This document shows, piece by piece, positions 12,691 through 25,392 of a stretch of 64,000 bases of DNA (positions are counted from its first letter, which is position 1; every line of letters begins with the position of its first letter). Below the pieces are notes generated by a model that saw nothing but the letters and a program-made list of their open reading frames with translations, was not told where the DNA came from and did not search any database. Both the position numbers and the translations under genes were made by a program. The stretch covers positions 2,936,797-3,000,796 of the forward strand of contig CM077833.1 in NCBI GenBank assembly GCA_039720395.1. Reading direction: 5' to 3'. Origin of the DNA: Liquidambar formosana (Eukaryota > Streptophyta > Magnoliopsida > Saxifragales > Altingiaceae).

Positions 12691-13733
12691 TTTCAAATTT
12701 CTTGACCGACCAAGGTTATTATATTAGTATATACGTGGGTAAACCAATTAACCTATCGGAAGTTTTATTTTTTTCTTTATTATTATTATTATTTTGTAGT
12801 ATTATGTCGAACGAGATAAGTTAGTTCCTAAAGCTTCCTGAGTTTAGGCCAAATTAATCCAATTAGTGAAATTACACCTAATTGGTGGCTGGGGGCGAGA
12901 GTTCAAACTTAAGATATTTTGCCTATTGACACCTAAGTACCATGTATTGGTCACCTTGGGTTTCTGAGTTGAAATGTGAATTGACTTTATATGTTGAGAA
13001 ATAAGATAAATTGAATAGGGGACTGGTTATTGCAACCCTTTAATTTTATTTTCACACCCCATTATATGGACCAGGGGTCCATTTATTTAGACTCTCCTTG
13101 AAGACTCATCTGGCTTGCTTCTTATGTTGTTTCTTTGATATTCCCTTTAAATGGATGTATCTTACTTGTTTTAAGTCCAAATTCTTTCAATAATTATTTT
13201 TTCTCCACGTTTTAAATCCTAAAATCTAACGTACTTGAGACATCTAATTATTGCAAAACAATGTTTAATTTGGCCAGTTGACCAAAATTTTAAAGCTAGT
13301 TAGTTCTAATGAAAAAAAAAATGGATAGAAATAAGGATTTAACCTCCAATTTGATGGAAATTGGAGGTTCAATGGTTAAATGACCAAAACGTCCCTAAAG
13401 GGTATTTTACTATAATTTGCTCCGAAAATTCCTCCAAAGTTCACAATAAGCCTAAAATAAAATTCCTAAGCATAGAACCCTTTGAAACATCAACCGGGTG
13501 AAAAATCATGATTGTGGAGGTAAAATGACCAAAATGCCCTCTAATTTGCTTCCTTTTGCATATAGGACAATCTCAAATTAACTAGCTCAAATTAAACAAC
13601 ATAGTATGGCACATAATGAGGCTATAAATAAAATAATTAAATCTAATTGAGCAAAGTTTGGAGATCAATTGTTGTGGCCGATGCCAAAATATTTCACATC
13701 AAAAGAATTATTTCCCATCTTTTGCGACAAACC

Positions 13734-16440
13734 ATTTGGCATCTTGTTGCCATGCTATATGATAGTATTGATGACTAATGAACTTCAGAAGCAAAATTAG
13801 TCAATGCAAATGCCTTTGATGTCCTACATCACATACAAAGGTTGTATGGTGAGTAAAATAATACTATAAAGTATAGTACTTATAAAGGACTTCTTTTGGA
13901 CTAGGATGTAATAAAAGTTGTTTATTAATAATCATTCTTTTGAAAAATGATTAATCACATAGAATAGCTTGAGAAGCTAGATGTGATTTAAAATGGAAGC
14001 ATAGAGGAAAACAAGTCTTGAAAAGTCAAAGACAAAGAAATATAATTATTTTGTAGTAAACATAAGGTATTGTAAAGGAAACTTGATAAAGTATCAATCT
14101 TCCTAGAAAAACCAAACTTTTGAAGTTTTGGTTCATGCTCTAAACTAAATTGTTGGTTAGTTCTGCTTCTTGGTTTTTGGATTCTAGTGTAATCTAAATC
14201 GAAGCAGAAAGTTAAGTAGATAATAAGTTACCTTTAAAAATTTTAATAGAGCAAGAGTTGCTAGATTAATTTTGGGAACTTATTTCTTAACTAGGTCATT
14301 TAAGACATTCTAGAAATTTGATTTCTGAATTTAAATGACTAATTAGAGCGAATGCAACGTATTCCGAGAATACAAGAGATGTAGAGACTCTCATTTAAAT
14401 GTAACGATTATGACTTGGTTATAAGATGACCAAACCCATCTTTTACTTGGTAAAGTGAAAGAGTTACATTTATAATTTGACTAATACATTGTGATGTATA
14501 TAGTCATGTAGAGCATGCATTCAATTACAGTAGACTCATCTTAGAATACCATAGCTCAATGGTGAATCTAAGAGAACGAATTGAACCCTATTGAGATATG
14601 GTTTGATCCATGATGAGTTTTACTAATGTATCCATCTAGGATATACCTTAAAATTGCTACATATTGATAATTTAGGGTTCACTTCAGTTTTGTCCCAATT
14701 ATATCAGATATGATATGGGAAGAAACCCAACTTAAAGAAGTTAAGGCTTGGGCTTGGGCTACGTATGTCTGGAAACATAATGTAGACAATCTGGAAATAA
14801 GGTCAAGTAAGTGTTGAATTGTGGTATATCCCAAAAGTGGTTGGGATAGTATTTCTATTACCCTAATGAACAAAAGTTGTCTATTAGGATGTTTGCTAGA
14901 TTTTCTTGAGAAAGAGTTCATTCAAGAAAGATGTAAAAGTAGATAGAATTTATAGAATTATTGTCTGTAAAGCCACAAACGAACAAAGATCCAACCCTTG
15001 TCTCTGTTGAGACAAAACCCTTAACTACACTACAATCTTTTCATAGATCAAATTGGATATTTCTTAACATAAGAGAGATATTGTATCTCTATTAGAATGT
15101 GAAAGAATTGTTCTTTGGTGATAAAGATCACCAAGATAATCCTATTGATTATGACTAGACGATGTTTCACATCAACTCGAGAAATGACTAAGAGTCATTA
15201 AATCCAATATGGATAGGTAGAGACCTAAAAGGCTTGGCTATTTCAGAATGTTTTCAACATAGGCAAAAAGTTGTCTATAAAGAAACTTGTTTGATAATAG
15301 TTATGTTGAAATCCATTTGGATCTTGTTATCTATAAACACACATTTTGAATATGAGATATGTCAAAAAGGATATAAAGATGTTATATCAAATGGTGAAAA
15401 ACCATAAGAGTGTGTAAGTTATAGAAGTCTATTAATAGACTACAAGGTTCTCATAATTAGAACATCTATAAAGTTGAAGTAATCAAATTGTTTGATTTCT
15501 CTCATTGTATATATGGACCATGAGTGTATAAAAGGTTAGTGGGAGTGCGATTGTTTTTCTTTATCCTATCAATAAGATGACATCCTAATCATTATGAATG
15601 ATATATGAATGTTATCTAGTATGAAGTTTTAGTTTTTGAGAAAAACTTCTTCATGAAAGATTTGGCAGAAGCATCCAACAAGATCTATAAAAATCGATCA
15701 TGTAGATTGCTAAGTATCTCCAAATCATTAAACATAGTTGAAATGTTGAAGGAGTTCAACATGGAGAATTCTAAGGGAGGTCTAATTTACTTCAGATAAG
15801 AATTCATTATTCAAGGGCATGTGCCCTAGGATAACACAAGTAAGGTTCTTAAAGTGTTAAGAAGCCTTATTCTACACTATGTATTGAACCTGATATCTAT
15901 TATGTTGTAATTGTTACAAATAGTTATCAGTCAATTAAAATTTGGAATATTGGATTGTATATAGAAATTGTAAACTCATAGTAGATGGGTATACGGATTT
16001 GGATATAATCCATATGGGGTATATTTTATATTCACTTTAGTTGGTGAAATACTTAATGGAAGAACTGTATGAAAGATACAGTGGATTCCATTATTAAGGG
16101 TGAATTAATTGTCGCATTGTCTAGGAAACTGTTTGGATCTATAAGTTCATTTAGAACTTGGAGTTGTTCCTTCCATTGAGTTGCCCATACTTTGTTTTGT
16201 GACAACAATGGGTCTATAGCTCAAACATAGGAATCACGGTCTCATCAAAAGTCCAAACACATAGAGCGGCAATTCCAAGTGATTAGAGGAATCATTCGAA
16301 GAGGTAATAGATACATTACAGAAGATATTATCTCCATAAGTTTTTTTTAGACCTACTGACTAAAGCTTTAAAACATAATTGGTTATGTCTAAGACCAACA
16401 TCTTGAGAAGATAGGTATGCGATACATGGTCAATTGGCTT
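13734..16440 (+). pseudogene. Decayed Ty1/copia gag-pol
   Basis: Recognisable islands occur in correct order but in different frames with many stops. A Gag-like stretch (NAFDVLHHIQRLYGE) lies at about 13805-13850. RT C-terminal and RNase H-like stretches follow: MLKEFNMENSKGGL at about 15745-15790, then ELGVVPSIELPI at about 16155-16190 and remnants of the 'PLTKAL' tail near 16350. Whole domains (integrase, most of RT) are missing or unreadable, and the segment is about 2.7 kb rather than the usual 4 kb or more. The same decay is present in the sister copy, so it was inherited, not acquired after insertion. Confidence 0.7.
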
Positions 16441-16446
16441 TAGTGC

Positions 16447-16457
16447 AAGTGGGAGAT
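16447..16457 (+). other. Polypurine tract
   Basis: AAGTGGGAGAT immediately before the 3' LTR; the usual second-strand primer of copia elements. Confidence 0.85.
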
Positions 16458-18104
16458 TGTTAGGATTATGCCCTAGAGCCAATCATGGAGATGATTGTTT
16501 AGGGATTAGGAACAATCATTTGATTTCATTTATGAATGTCACATTTATTATTGATTTAATAAAAGGGCTTATTCTATTATGTTTATATGCATCATTTATA
16601 TTTACATAATATGTCCATGGAGTTAGAGTTGAGAATATGGAATTACAAAGAGTTGTAATTTTGAGACTGTAAATATATCTCTGTACTAAACTCCTAAAGC
16701 ATTCCTAGTTGAAGGTTCACTATGATGGACCATAATGAACCATAGGACTAGCACTTGTTAGGTTGACTCTATGGGAGGATAGCTAGTCTCAAGCTATTTG
16801 TGTGGAGACACTACAACCAACAAGTGGGTGCCTATTACGAGAATAGGTACACTGAATGTGACCAAAGATATGAGATAAACTGAATGGAGTTTTATCCTGC
16901 TTGTCAATCAGTTTCTCATTGTTATAGTGGCACAAGTAATCCTTAGACCTGAGACACCATAGTTGTCTTATGCATGTAGCTTTAGAAGTTTGATGACACT
17001 AAGTGCAAATCCTATTCAGGGGTTTGTAAAGGTGTTCATTGGCCCTACTGCTATGTGTATGAAGGCATGTGAGTGATCAACAAGGGATCCATCACTCTCA
17101 GGAAAAAGAGAGAGAATGTCTCATATAGCATTCATAATATAACTCATTAAATCCATGGCCATGGTAGGATGAATATGAAAAGAGTTTCATGAGTTCATCA
17201 ATGAGTTGATATCTATGAATGATTATAAAGTAATTGAACTAGGGACTTGACAGACTTCCATGTCCTATTAGTTCAATTGGAGACATTGTGTTGAAGGAAG
17301 GATGCAATTGTAACCTATAAACTATAACAGAAGGGTTCTTTGTAAATGACTATTCACCTCATTAAGGACCACACCATGAGCCATATGCTAGGTGTTACCC
17401 ATGGTTAGTAGAAGCCCTAATTGATATAAGTGAGTTATAATCAATTAGGGAATTAGAAGGAGTTCCAATTAGACCCTAAATGGAAAGAGTTCCATTATGC
17501 ACACCTCGTGCTATTCCTACTACTTGATGATGTGAACCCAATGGGTCACACACTGATCATGCAAGATGAGCTTTAAAGTCTATGAGAGAAAGGGTATGAG
17601 TGCATAAAGAATAGTTCTTTGAGGCCTATTTATATTTGATATAATTTATAGGGGTTATTGTGCAATATAGAGAAATTGCATAAAACCCTAATAGGGTTTC
17701 CCCTTAGGGCCGACCCCCTTAGTGTGGACTATATAAGTCACACTATGATGTGTGACATCATCACAAGTTGAACTTCCCAAGGGCTGGCCAGAATTTCCAG
17801 CACTCTCTTTCTCTCTTCTCTTCTCCTACTCTAGCAACAACAAGGAAAAGAGGATTAGGACTTGAAGCTCTAGCTAGGTGTGGATATCGTTGGAGGCAGC
17901 ACATTTGGGCTGCTCATTCACCGCTGTCCGGAATCAAAGCTTGGAGCAAAAAGGAGAAGACAAAAATTCTGTAAGTGTTCTAACCCTCTTTGTAGTTAGG
18001 GTTTGATTTTGTGTTATGCATAGTTAGATTCAAGGGCTGTGGAATCGTAGGAAAAATTTTTATATTCCGCACTTCAATTTTTCCCTCTTGATCGATTCCC
18101 AACA
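16458..18104 (+). repeat. 3' LTR of copia-type element 1
   Basis: Matches 4069-5719 along its whole length with scattered substitutions and a shorter CT run. The TATA box TATATAAG lies at 17730-17737. It ends AACA at 18104; Tat-C integrase sequence resumes at 18105. Confidence 0.9.
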
Positions 18105-19712
18105 GTTTCCTATCTTAGTGCAAATTTGTTGGGAGCCGAGATCCCTTTTCTTACATGCGAGGTTGCTCTCAGGACAAGATCACCTTATTCGAACGTTCTT
18201 GCCTTTACCAGTTGGTCGTAGGCCCTGGACATTCTTCATTGATGGACGAGGTTCTAGTTTTTCGCCTAATCTCTCATCTCATCCAAAACCTCGAGGTCAG
18301 CGTTTCGTACCTCGGGGTCAACTTTGCTTCTTAGTGCTAATCTTGCAGATGGTATAGCTATTTCTATTGGTAATACTGCCTTAGCTCCGTAGACTAAGGA
18401 TAAGGGAGAGGCTTAGGTTGCCCCCCTTCTCGAGGCTCGGTAGGCCCACAAGGCTAAAAGTAGCATCTCATGCCATGCCCCTGGATACTCGTGCAATATC
18501 CTACTGAGTATTTTTAGTAGGGTCTTATTGGTAGCTTTGGCCTACCCATTCCCCTTTGGATAGTACGTGGTTAACTTGTGATGAGTGATCTCGTATCGAG
18601 CAAGGAGACTTCAAACTTGTTTGTTTATAAACGGTCTTCCATTGTTAGAGAAGATTCTTTTCGAGATTCTGAATTGGCAAACAATATTCTCAATGATAAA
18701 ATTCATCACTACTGCCTCAGTTGCCTTTTTGAGAGGTATTGCTTCTACCTACTTGGTGTAACACTTTGTGGTTGCGAAGATCTAGATATTTCCTCTTCCC
18801 GATGCTGAAATGGGTCTGATGAGGTCCATGGCCCATGTATGGAAGGGCTATGAGGTGGAGAGGCTGTGGAGTTCGACTGTGGGAGCATGGATGAGGTTGC
18901 CATGTTCTTGGCAGGCAAGGCATCTCTTGGTGAAGGCTAAACATTTTGCCTCCATGGTGGGCCAGTAGTATCCTATGTCGAGGATCTGTTGAAATAGCCT
19001 TGCGCCTCCTTAGTACTTTCCACAAACACTTGCATGTATTTCCTCAAGAATCTTGGCAACCTCGACTCCTGTTATGCATCTTAATGGTCCTCCTACGAAC
19101 CTTTTCCTGAAGAATTTGGCCCCTTTTTGGAAGAACCTCTAGGCCTTCTTTCTGATTTGAATTACTTCTGTTGGCTCAATCGGGAGATTATTCTCCATAA
19201 GGTAGTCGAGGTAAAGGGATCACCAATTTCGTTTTTGGCCGCAGCAACATTCTTATTTGTCATGGAGGGCATGGCATCCCAAACATCCTTGTTAGAAAGC
19301 AACCACTTCCTTAGCTATGGTGGGCCAATAGTATCCTTATCGCTGAACTTGTCTGTAGAGGCTGACTTCGTGGACCCCACATCTTTCTGCATGGATTTTA
19401 TGTAGTACTTCTTTGGCGAGGGCATCTCTAACACATCGACTTGAGACGCTTTCACTTCCTCTGAAGTACAATTCTCCTCCTAAGATTGTGAAGTGCTAGA
19501 GTTTCCTTGAGGGCGGGAGTTCTCCTATTAACTGTTTGATGATGTTCTCCCCCCAATCCTCACTGATTCCATCCTCTTTGTTTTTGAAGGCCTTTGCTAG
19601 GATGGGGACATCTTGCTTCTCAATTCTCAAATCGAGATTTTGCGAAGTTATTACCACTTTTGAGGCCAATGATGTAAGTGCGTCCGTGTGTCTATTTGAT
19701 GACCACAGTTCA
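18105..19712 (-). pseudogene. Tat-C integrase (decayed)
   Basis: Minus-strand translation shows an integrase in pieces: zinc-finger region near 18920-18990 (KRCLACQEHGN), first catalytic Asp in WAMDLIRPIS (about 18820-18850), the second in a degenerate SNNGRPF (about 18615-18640) and a third region near 18545-18565, where the expected Glu appears replaced by Lys after a stop. Numerous stops and frameshifts. The N-terminal portion and the region joining RNase H extend towards 19712, where the solo LTR interrupts. Listed ORFs here on the plus strand are shadows. Confidence 0.7.
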
Positions 19713-21378
19713 TGCTATTAGGAATCGAACTAGAAGGAAAAATAAAGTGCGGAATATAAAAATTTTTCCTAAACGATTCCACAGCCCATGAATCTAATTA
19801 TGTTATAATACAAAACCAAAACCCTAACTAGAAGAGGGTTGATCACTTACAGTTTATTTGTCTTCTTCCTTTGCTCCAAGCTTTGATTCTAGACAATAGT
19901 GAATGAGCAGCCCAAGTGTTCTGCCTCCAATGGTATCCATACATAGCAAGAGCTTCAAGTCCTTTTTCCTTCTTTTCCTTATTGTTGATAGAAGAGGAGA
20001 GAAAGAGAGAAAGCCTTTTGGAATTTTCGGCCAGGGCAAGGGAGTGGCTTATGTTTTGTGATGTCACACATCACTTATGGCTATATATAGCCACTAATAG
20101 GGCTGGCCATAGATGGAATCCAATTCCTAATTGGATTGTGTAATTTCTCTAAATTGCACATTAACCCCTCTAGTTTATATCATATACAAACTTAGCCTTC
20201 AAGAACTATTCTTTTATTCACTTATACCCTTTCTCTCATAGACTTTAAAGCTCTCAATGCATGATCAGTGTGTGACCCATTGGGTTCACATCATTAAGTG
20301 GTAGGAATAGCACAAAGTGTGCACAATGGAACTCTTTCCATTAAGGGTCTAATTGGAACTCCTTCCAATTCCCTAATCGATTATAACTCACTTATATCAA
20401 TTAGGGCTTCTACTAACCATGAGTAACATCTAACATATGGCTCATGGTGTAGCCTTTAATGAGGTGAATAGTTATCTTACATAAAACCCTTCTGTTATAG
20501 TTTATAGGTTACAATTGCATCCTTCCTTCTACATAATGTCTCCAATTAAACTAATAGGACATGGAAGTTTGTTAAGTCCCTAGTTTAATTACTTTATACT
20601 CAATCATAAATATCAACTCATTGATGAACTCATTGATGAACTCATAGAAACTCTTTTCTATATTTATCTTACCATAGCCACGAATTTAATGAGTTATATT
20701 ATGAATGCTATATGAGACATTCTCTTTCTTTTTCCTGAGAATGATGGATTCCTTGTTGATCACTCACATGCCTTTATACACATAGCAATAGGGCTAATGA
20801 ACACCCTTGTAAACCCCTATAAAGATTTAAACTTAGTATTATCAAACTTCTAAGGCTATATGCATAAGACAACTATGGTGTCTCAGGTCTAAGGATTACT
20901 TGTACCACTATAACAATGAGAAACTGATTGACAGGTAGGTCAAAACTCCACTCAGTTAATCTCATATCTTTGCTCACGTTCAATGTACCTATTCTAGTAA
21001 TAGGCACCTACCTATTGGTTGTAGCGTCTCCACACAAATAGCCTTAGATTAGCTATCCTCCTAAAGAGTCAACCTAACAAGTGCTAGTCCTATGGTTCAT
21101 TATTGTCCATTATAGTGAACCTTCAACTAGGAATGCTTTAGGAGTTTAGTACAAAGATATATTGATAGTCTCAAAATTAAAACTCTTTGTTATTCCATAT
21201 TCTCAACTCTAACTCCATGGACATATCATGTAAATATAAATGATGCATATAAACATAATAGAATAAATCATTTTATTAATTCAATAATAAATGTGATTAA
21301 CAATAAATAAAATCTTATGATTGTTTTTTATCCCTAAAGCATCATCTCTATAATTGGCTGTAGGGCATACTACTATCA
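19713..21378 (-). mobile_element. Solo LTR of the copia-type family (diverged)
   Basis: About 1666 bp, similar along its length to the LTRs at 4069 and 41056, read on the minus strand from TGATAGTAGTATGCCC to CCTAATAGCA. It has many more substitutions than the other four LTRs of the family, so it is the oldest copy here. No internal sequence adjoins it. No convincing target duplication remains (GTTCA left, CATAC right). Confidence 0.8.
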
Positions 21379-22326
21379 CATACTCAATCCTGACCTGCTC
21401 AAATCTCCTCATCATGCTCTAAATTTTACTGCGGTATAGTGCTAAGGCGTTTTCTTTCACAGCGAAATCTCCAATCATTTGCCAAACCACCAGGTTGGAG
21501 TCTCTTTGGATGAACAAGGTCTCAACCTCGATGTTGAGTGCAGCCAATAATCCTAAGGTGAGGGCCTCATATTCTACTTCGTTACTAGAATAGGGGAACG
21601 CTAATTTGTAGGATGACGAGGTGGTCACTCTATCTAGCGAGGTAAGGATGACACCCGCCCCTACCTGCCCCGCAGCGACAGAGCCATCGAAACTCATTCT
21701 CCATTCTCTTTTGTCCTCTCCCACCCATGCTTCCTCTGCCATCGTTCCTTGGAGATCTTCTATGGGAGGTTCGTATTCCCTGCTTGGGAAATGTGCTAAC
21801 AAATTGGCCAAAGCTTGGCTCTTGATGGTTTACGGGGTGATACAAGTGATGTCAAACTTGACGAGGGACAACAACCTTCTAGCTGTTCTTCTTAAGAAGG
21901 CGGGTCGCGAAAGGAGGAAACATATAGGGTCGCACTTCGTAACTAGCTCTACGTGGTGTAAAAGCAGATAATGTCAAAACTTCTTGGTAGTGAATATTAG
22001 GGCGAGGCAATGTTGCTCGAGGTTAGTATATCTTACCTCTGGTCCTCGTAAGATCCTGCTGATGTAGTAGACGGGCCTTTCCTATCCTTCGACTTCTTAC
22101 GCCAGTAGTGCCCTGACAGACTTGCTTGTTGAGGTTATATACATGACAAAGGCTGTCCTGATCGAGGTACTATCATGGTCGAGGTTAAAGGAAGGGTGGA
22201 TTTTATTTGTTTGAATGCCGCTTCATGTTCCTGCTTCCAGTCGAAACGTGCATTCTTTTTTAGCAAAGATGCAAAGGGGCCATTGTCTCTGTTATGGTTG
22301 GGATAAATCTTCTCACATAAGATACA
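21379..22326 (-). pseudogene. Tat-C RNase H region
   Basis: The ORF at 21419-21811 (minus, 130 codons) reads as a plant-type RNase H: WRMSFDGSVAAGQVGAGVIL with the first catalytic Asp, then NEVEYEALTLGLLAALN with the Glu, and QRDSNLVVWQMIG with the next Asp. This is the extra RNase H domain typical of the Tat lineage. The stretch to 22326 holds the end of RT and the first RNase H in broken frames, e.g. NARFDWKQEHEAAFKQIKSTL near 22185-22250. The two parts are not in one frame. It is interrupted at 22327 by a solo LTR and continues at 25393. Confidence 0.7.
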
Positions 22327-24536
22327 TGTGAACCCATGAAAAGGCGCGGCACCCACAAGGGTTTGGGATTTTTAAAAGACAACAAATGAAAGGAGTCGCC
22401 ACCTCATTTTTTAAAGAAAATAGGAAAACCATAAAAATGTTTTATTTCCAAAACTTCATGACTCCATTTTAAAAGGAAATGCAAAGTCTTAAAAACCAGA
22501 AAATTGGATTCGGGGGCTAAGTTACGACGTAGGAAGGTTCTGGGCAAAGCCCATAGGCACCCACATCGCTCGTGTTGGTCTCTTAATTTGATTGGGCTAA
22601 TTTAATGACTTATATTCATGCAAATCAATATCAATCAACAAAATACAGCATGCAAATCAATCACAAATCCATCCTACTCCTCTAGCAATCATATGTGATG
22701 GATAAATGGATAAAAGAAAAAAAAAGAAAAAAACCTAGGATACTTAGTATCCTAGGGTGGACTTGAGCCTCAAAACGAGCGCCTACGTACCATGCAACGA
22801 AATACATGGATCAAAGTCCACGTAGTTCGAATGAGAATAGGATTAAATTCTAATACGAACTCATGGTAAAAACCCTATGTTTCCTTATTGAAAAGAGAAT
22901 TTGACAAATAAATCAAGTTTGAAACAATTTCCACAAGACGGGAACTTTGAGAAAAAGGTACGTTATTTGATAAGAAAACCTTTGGAAATCACTATATGTC
23001 CATATTAAGAAACAACCCTAGAAGGGAGAAGAGAAAGAAAGGAAAGTGAAGAAAAGTGAATTAGGGCACTTCATACCCTACTTACTTTGTACAATCCTCT
23101 CCAAGCAATAGCAAGCTTAAGCGATAATAACCTTATTTGCAATAAAGTAATTATCGCACCTGTTTGCACCCTTACAAGTGCACAAAATCATGCAGAAAAC
23201 ACCAAAAACTAATCTGGACAGAAATCATGTTGAGGCCTAAAATCATCCATTTATCATGCAAAAAACAAGAATAATGAATAATCATAAACCTCAACTCAAT
23301 CCTACATGTAATGACCTATCCTATATGCATAAAAACCTATAGAAAACATACTAACAATCATGAAAGACCCCAACAATGTCAATAAACATGATAACCAAGT
23401 TTATTCTAACCAAAAAGATGACATTTTATGTAAAATATGAAAACAAGCCTTCCTACGGCGAGCTTTCTTAAGCAAAACTATCCTAAGACAATTTCACGTA
23501 AAAAAGTCATTATGGGGAGGTGCAATCATCATATCCTACATAAAATATATGTACTAGAACACAATAGAAGTGATTTCATGCTTAAACACATCACAGAAAG
23601 CTTTCATGCAAAACCTTACTTAACGAAAAGGGTAATTATCTTTAGAAAAGGATAATATCTCCAAAACCCTACTAAAATCCACTATATGAATGCAAACGTA
23701 GCATGATTCAACTATATGCAGCATATATAAAACAACCATGATGAGTAACAACTCACAGAATTATCCTAAACATACTGTATGAAACTTGTGTGAATTTAGG
23801 GTTACTAAAACCCTAATTTCACAACTATGCATTAAACCCTATGAAATGACTCTAACACATGCTCAAATCCTTATGAATATCATTCATATAATATATATTA
23901 ACTAACAGAAGCATCAACTCATGACAATTATCACAGCAATTAGGATATATGAACTATGCATGATTTAAGAAGAAAGAAAAGATAACGCCTTCAAAACCTT
24001 AGTAAACCAAGGATTATCAAGCATATAGAACCATAAATCATCTTAAAATCATTCATATCACATCATAAAAGCATTGAATTAACCTATCATGTGGAGCTAC
24101 AACATGCACTAGAGCTATCATAGAAGAAGAAGGAGAAAAAGAAGAAGAAGACCTATATTCAGCAATGGAAAGGGGTATTTACCTCTTGTAGAACCTCCCT
24201 TGCCTTCAAAATCCTTGTTCTCTTCCTTGCTTAGGGTTGAAGAGCCTCCTCTTAATGTCCTTCTAACTCTCCAAACTCGTAGCTTCCTCTCTCTCTAAGT
24301 ATAAAGTGTAATTGTCCTCCCCCTATGTGATGAATATCATGTCCTTTATATAGAGAACTAACCTCCTAAATCAATGGCTATGATTAATTCATTAAATAAT
24401 AATCCTAGGGCTATTAGAAACTCTTTTGGTGCTCAAACAACTCAAATTTACATAATCCTAAGAGGAAAGAACTTGCAAAGGTAGAGGAATTCGTCAAAGG
24501 AGGGTAGAGGGAGTCAGAATCCCATTAGAAGACGGA

Positions 24537-24620
24537 CTCCTCGGGTGACCATCTAGGCCTCGACGGTTAGCCGTCTGGGCCTAGACAGCTGACCGTCCAG
24601 CCCTGGACAGTTACCTGAGG
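24537..24620. repeat. Diverged copy of the GC-rich palindrome
   Basis: CTCGGGTGACC at the left and ACCTGAGG at the right, with CCGTCT/AGACAG-type inner arms. It is the counterpart of the 85-bp palindromes at 28363, 32083 and 35413, but with weaker pairing. It lies about 185 bp upstream of the LTR TATA box on the minus strand. Confidence 0.65.
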
Positions 24621-25070
24621 GCCCTCTTTTTCTCGCTCTGGTTTTAACTCCTAATTGCTTTAGAAGTCCTATAAGGGTCAAGTTAAGTCGGATTTTGATG
24701 AAATAAAAGCCAAAACGACCGTGGTTTGTAGGGGAACACATTTTTAGTCATTTTAGGATAAAAATATTTAACCATGGGTGCATGGTTAGGTTTTACAAGG
24801 GCAGCTAACTATGGTGCACCACCGTCGCTAAGCTTGGGTTTGCACACAAGGTTAAGCCAAATCCTTCCTAAATCAAAATTTAACCCTTCTAAACATATCT
24901 AAGATGTAAATAAAGCCCAATTGAAGTTAAATGAGATTTAATTGAGTGGGTCTTGTGAGTCAATTTGAGCAAACCAAGAAAGGGTCTTTTAACCAACCTG
25001 AACCGTTACGAGCCGAATTGATCTTAAAACCATTAATTCATAAAATTGAACCTATATATAGACTCTATAT

Positions 25071-25199
25071 AACCATATGAACTCAAGGAAATGACTCGGG
25101 ACTCATTTCAAAGTTAAATGGAAAAGATACGGCTTAACCATATGAACTCAAGGAAATGACTCGGGACTCATTTCAAAGTTAAATGGAAATATACGGTTT
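25071..25199 (+). repeat. 65-bp tandem duplication in the solo Tat LTR
   Basis: The segment starting AACCATATGAACTCAAGG at 25071 is repeated at 25136 with only a small difference (GAAAAGATACGGCTT versus GAAATATACGGTTT at the end). The Tat-A LTR has a single counterpart. Confidence 0.85.
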
Positions 25200-25392
25200 A
25201 AAAGACGATTATACCCTTAAAGTCGCAAAAGTTCTTATTGACTATTGGAATGAATTCCAAATCACTTCAAAATTCATACACATGATATTCAATACCATTG
25301 AAACTCAATGCAAAAGACAAGACTCAAAAAGAACTCAAAATCCTACATGAAATGATGCACCCTAGTTAAGGTGAAAAAAATGGGGTGTGACA

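Larger units (their letters stand above)
8872..13733. mobile_element. Truncated CACTA (En/Spm-type) transposon inside copia element 1
   Basis: The left end starts CACTACAAGAAATGGGC at 8872, the standard CACTA terminus, directly after GAA (a possible 3-bp target duplication). The first 600 bp hold many subterminal repeats of GTCACAAA, GCGACAA and their variants. Comparison with the sister element shows that homology stops at 8871 and resumes at about 13733, replacing roughly 0.5 kb. No matching TTTCTTGTAGTG right end is present, so the element has lost that end together with adjacent copia DNA. The last bases before the junction (TTTTGCGACAAACC, about 13715) still look like a subterminal repeat. 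The middle contains only exon-like scraps. Confidence 0.75.
4069..18104 (+). mobile_element. Copia-type non-autonomous LTR element 1 (with inserted CACTA)
   Basis: Two LTRs of about 1650 bp (TGTTAGGATT...CCCAACA) flank an internal region with a tRNA-iMet primer site, a long non-coding leader, a decayed copia gag-pol and a polypurine tract. The LTRs differ at roughly 25-30 positions (about 1.5-2% by eye), so it is older than the sister copy at 41056-50747. Flanking bases are CCTTC on the left and GTTTC on the right, so a clean 5-bp duplication is not seen. It is inserted in the Tat-C integrase. It is 4.3 kb longer than its sister because a CACTA fragment replaces part of the internal region. 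Confidence 0.85.
22327..25392 (-). mobile_element. Solo LTR of a Tat element
   Basis: About 3.07 kb, on the minus strand from TGTCACACCCCATTTT (25392) to GGGTTCACA (22327). It is flanked by ATACA and ATACC, a 5-bp duplication with one change. It is related to the Tat-A LTR (26434-29156) through shared landmarks: the GGAGTCGCCACCT block near its end, the GCCTACGTA...CACGTAGTTC module at 22781-22829, a minus-strand TATA box at 24344-24353 and a diverged GC-rich palindrome at 24537-24620. The two LTRs are clearly different subfamilies. No coding sequence inside. Inserted in Tat-C RT. Confidence 0.8.

Noticed and set aside
12900..12960. Another B-box-like motif (GAGAGTTCAAACTT)
   Set aside because: No A-box at suitable spacing and no element boundary.
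14679..14921. 80-codon minus-strand ORF, also at 44243-44485 on plus
   Set aside because: Antisense to the decayed copia pol; the sense frame shows copia-like residues, so this is a shadow.
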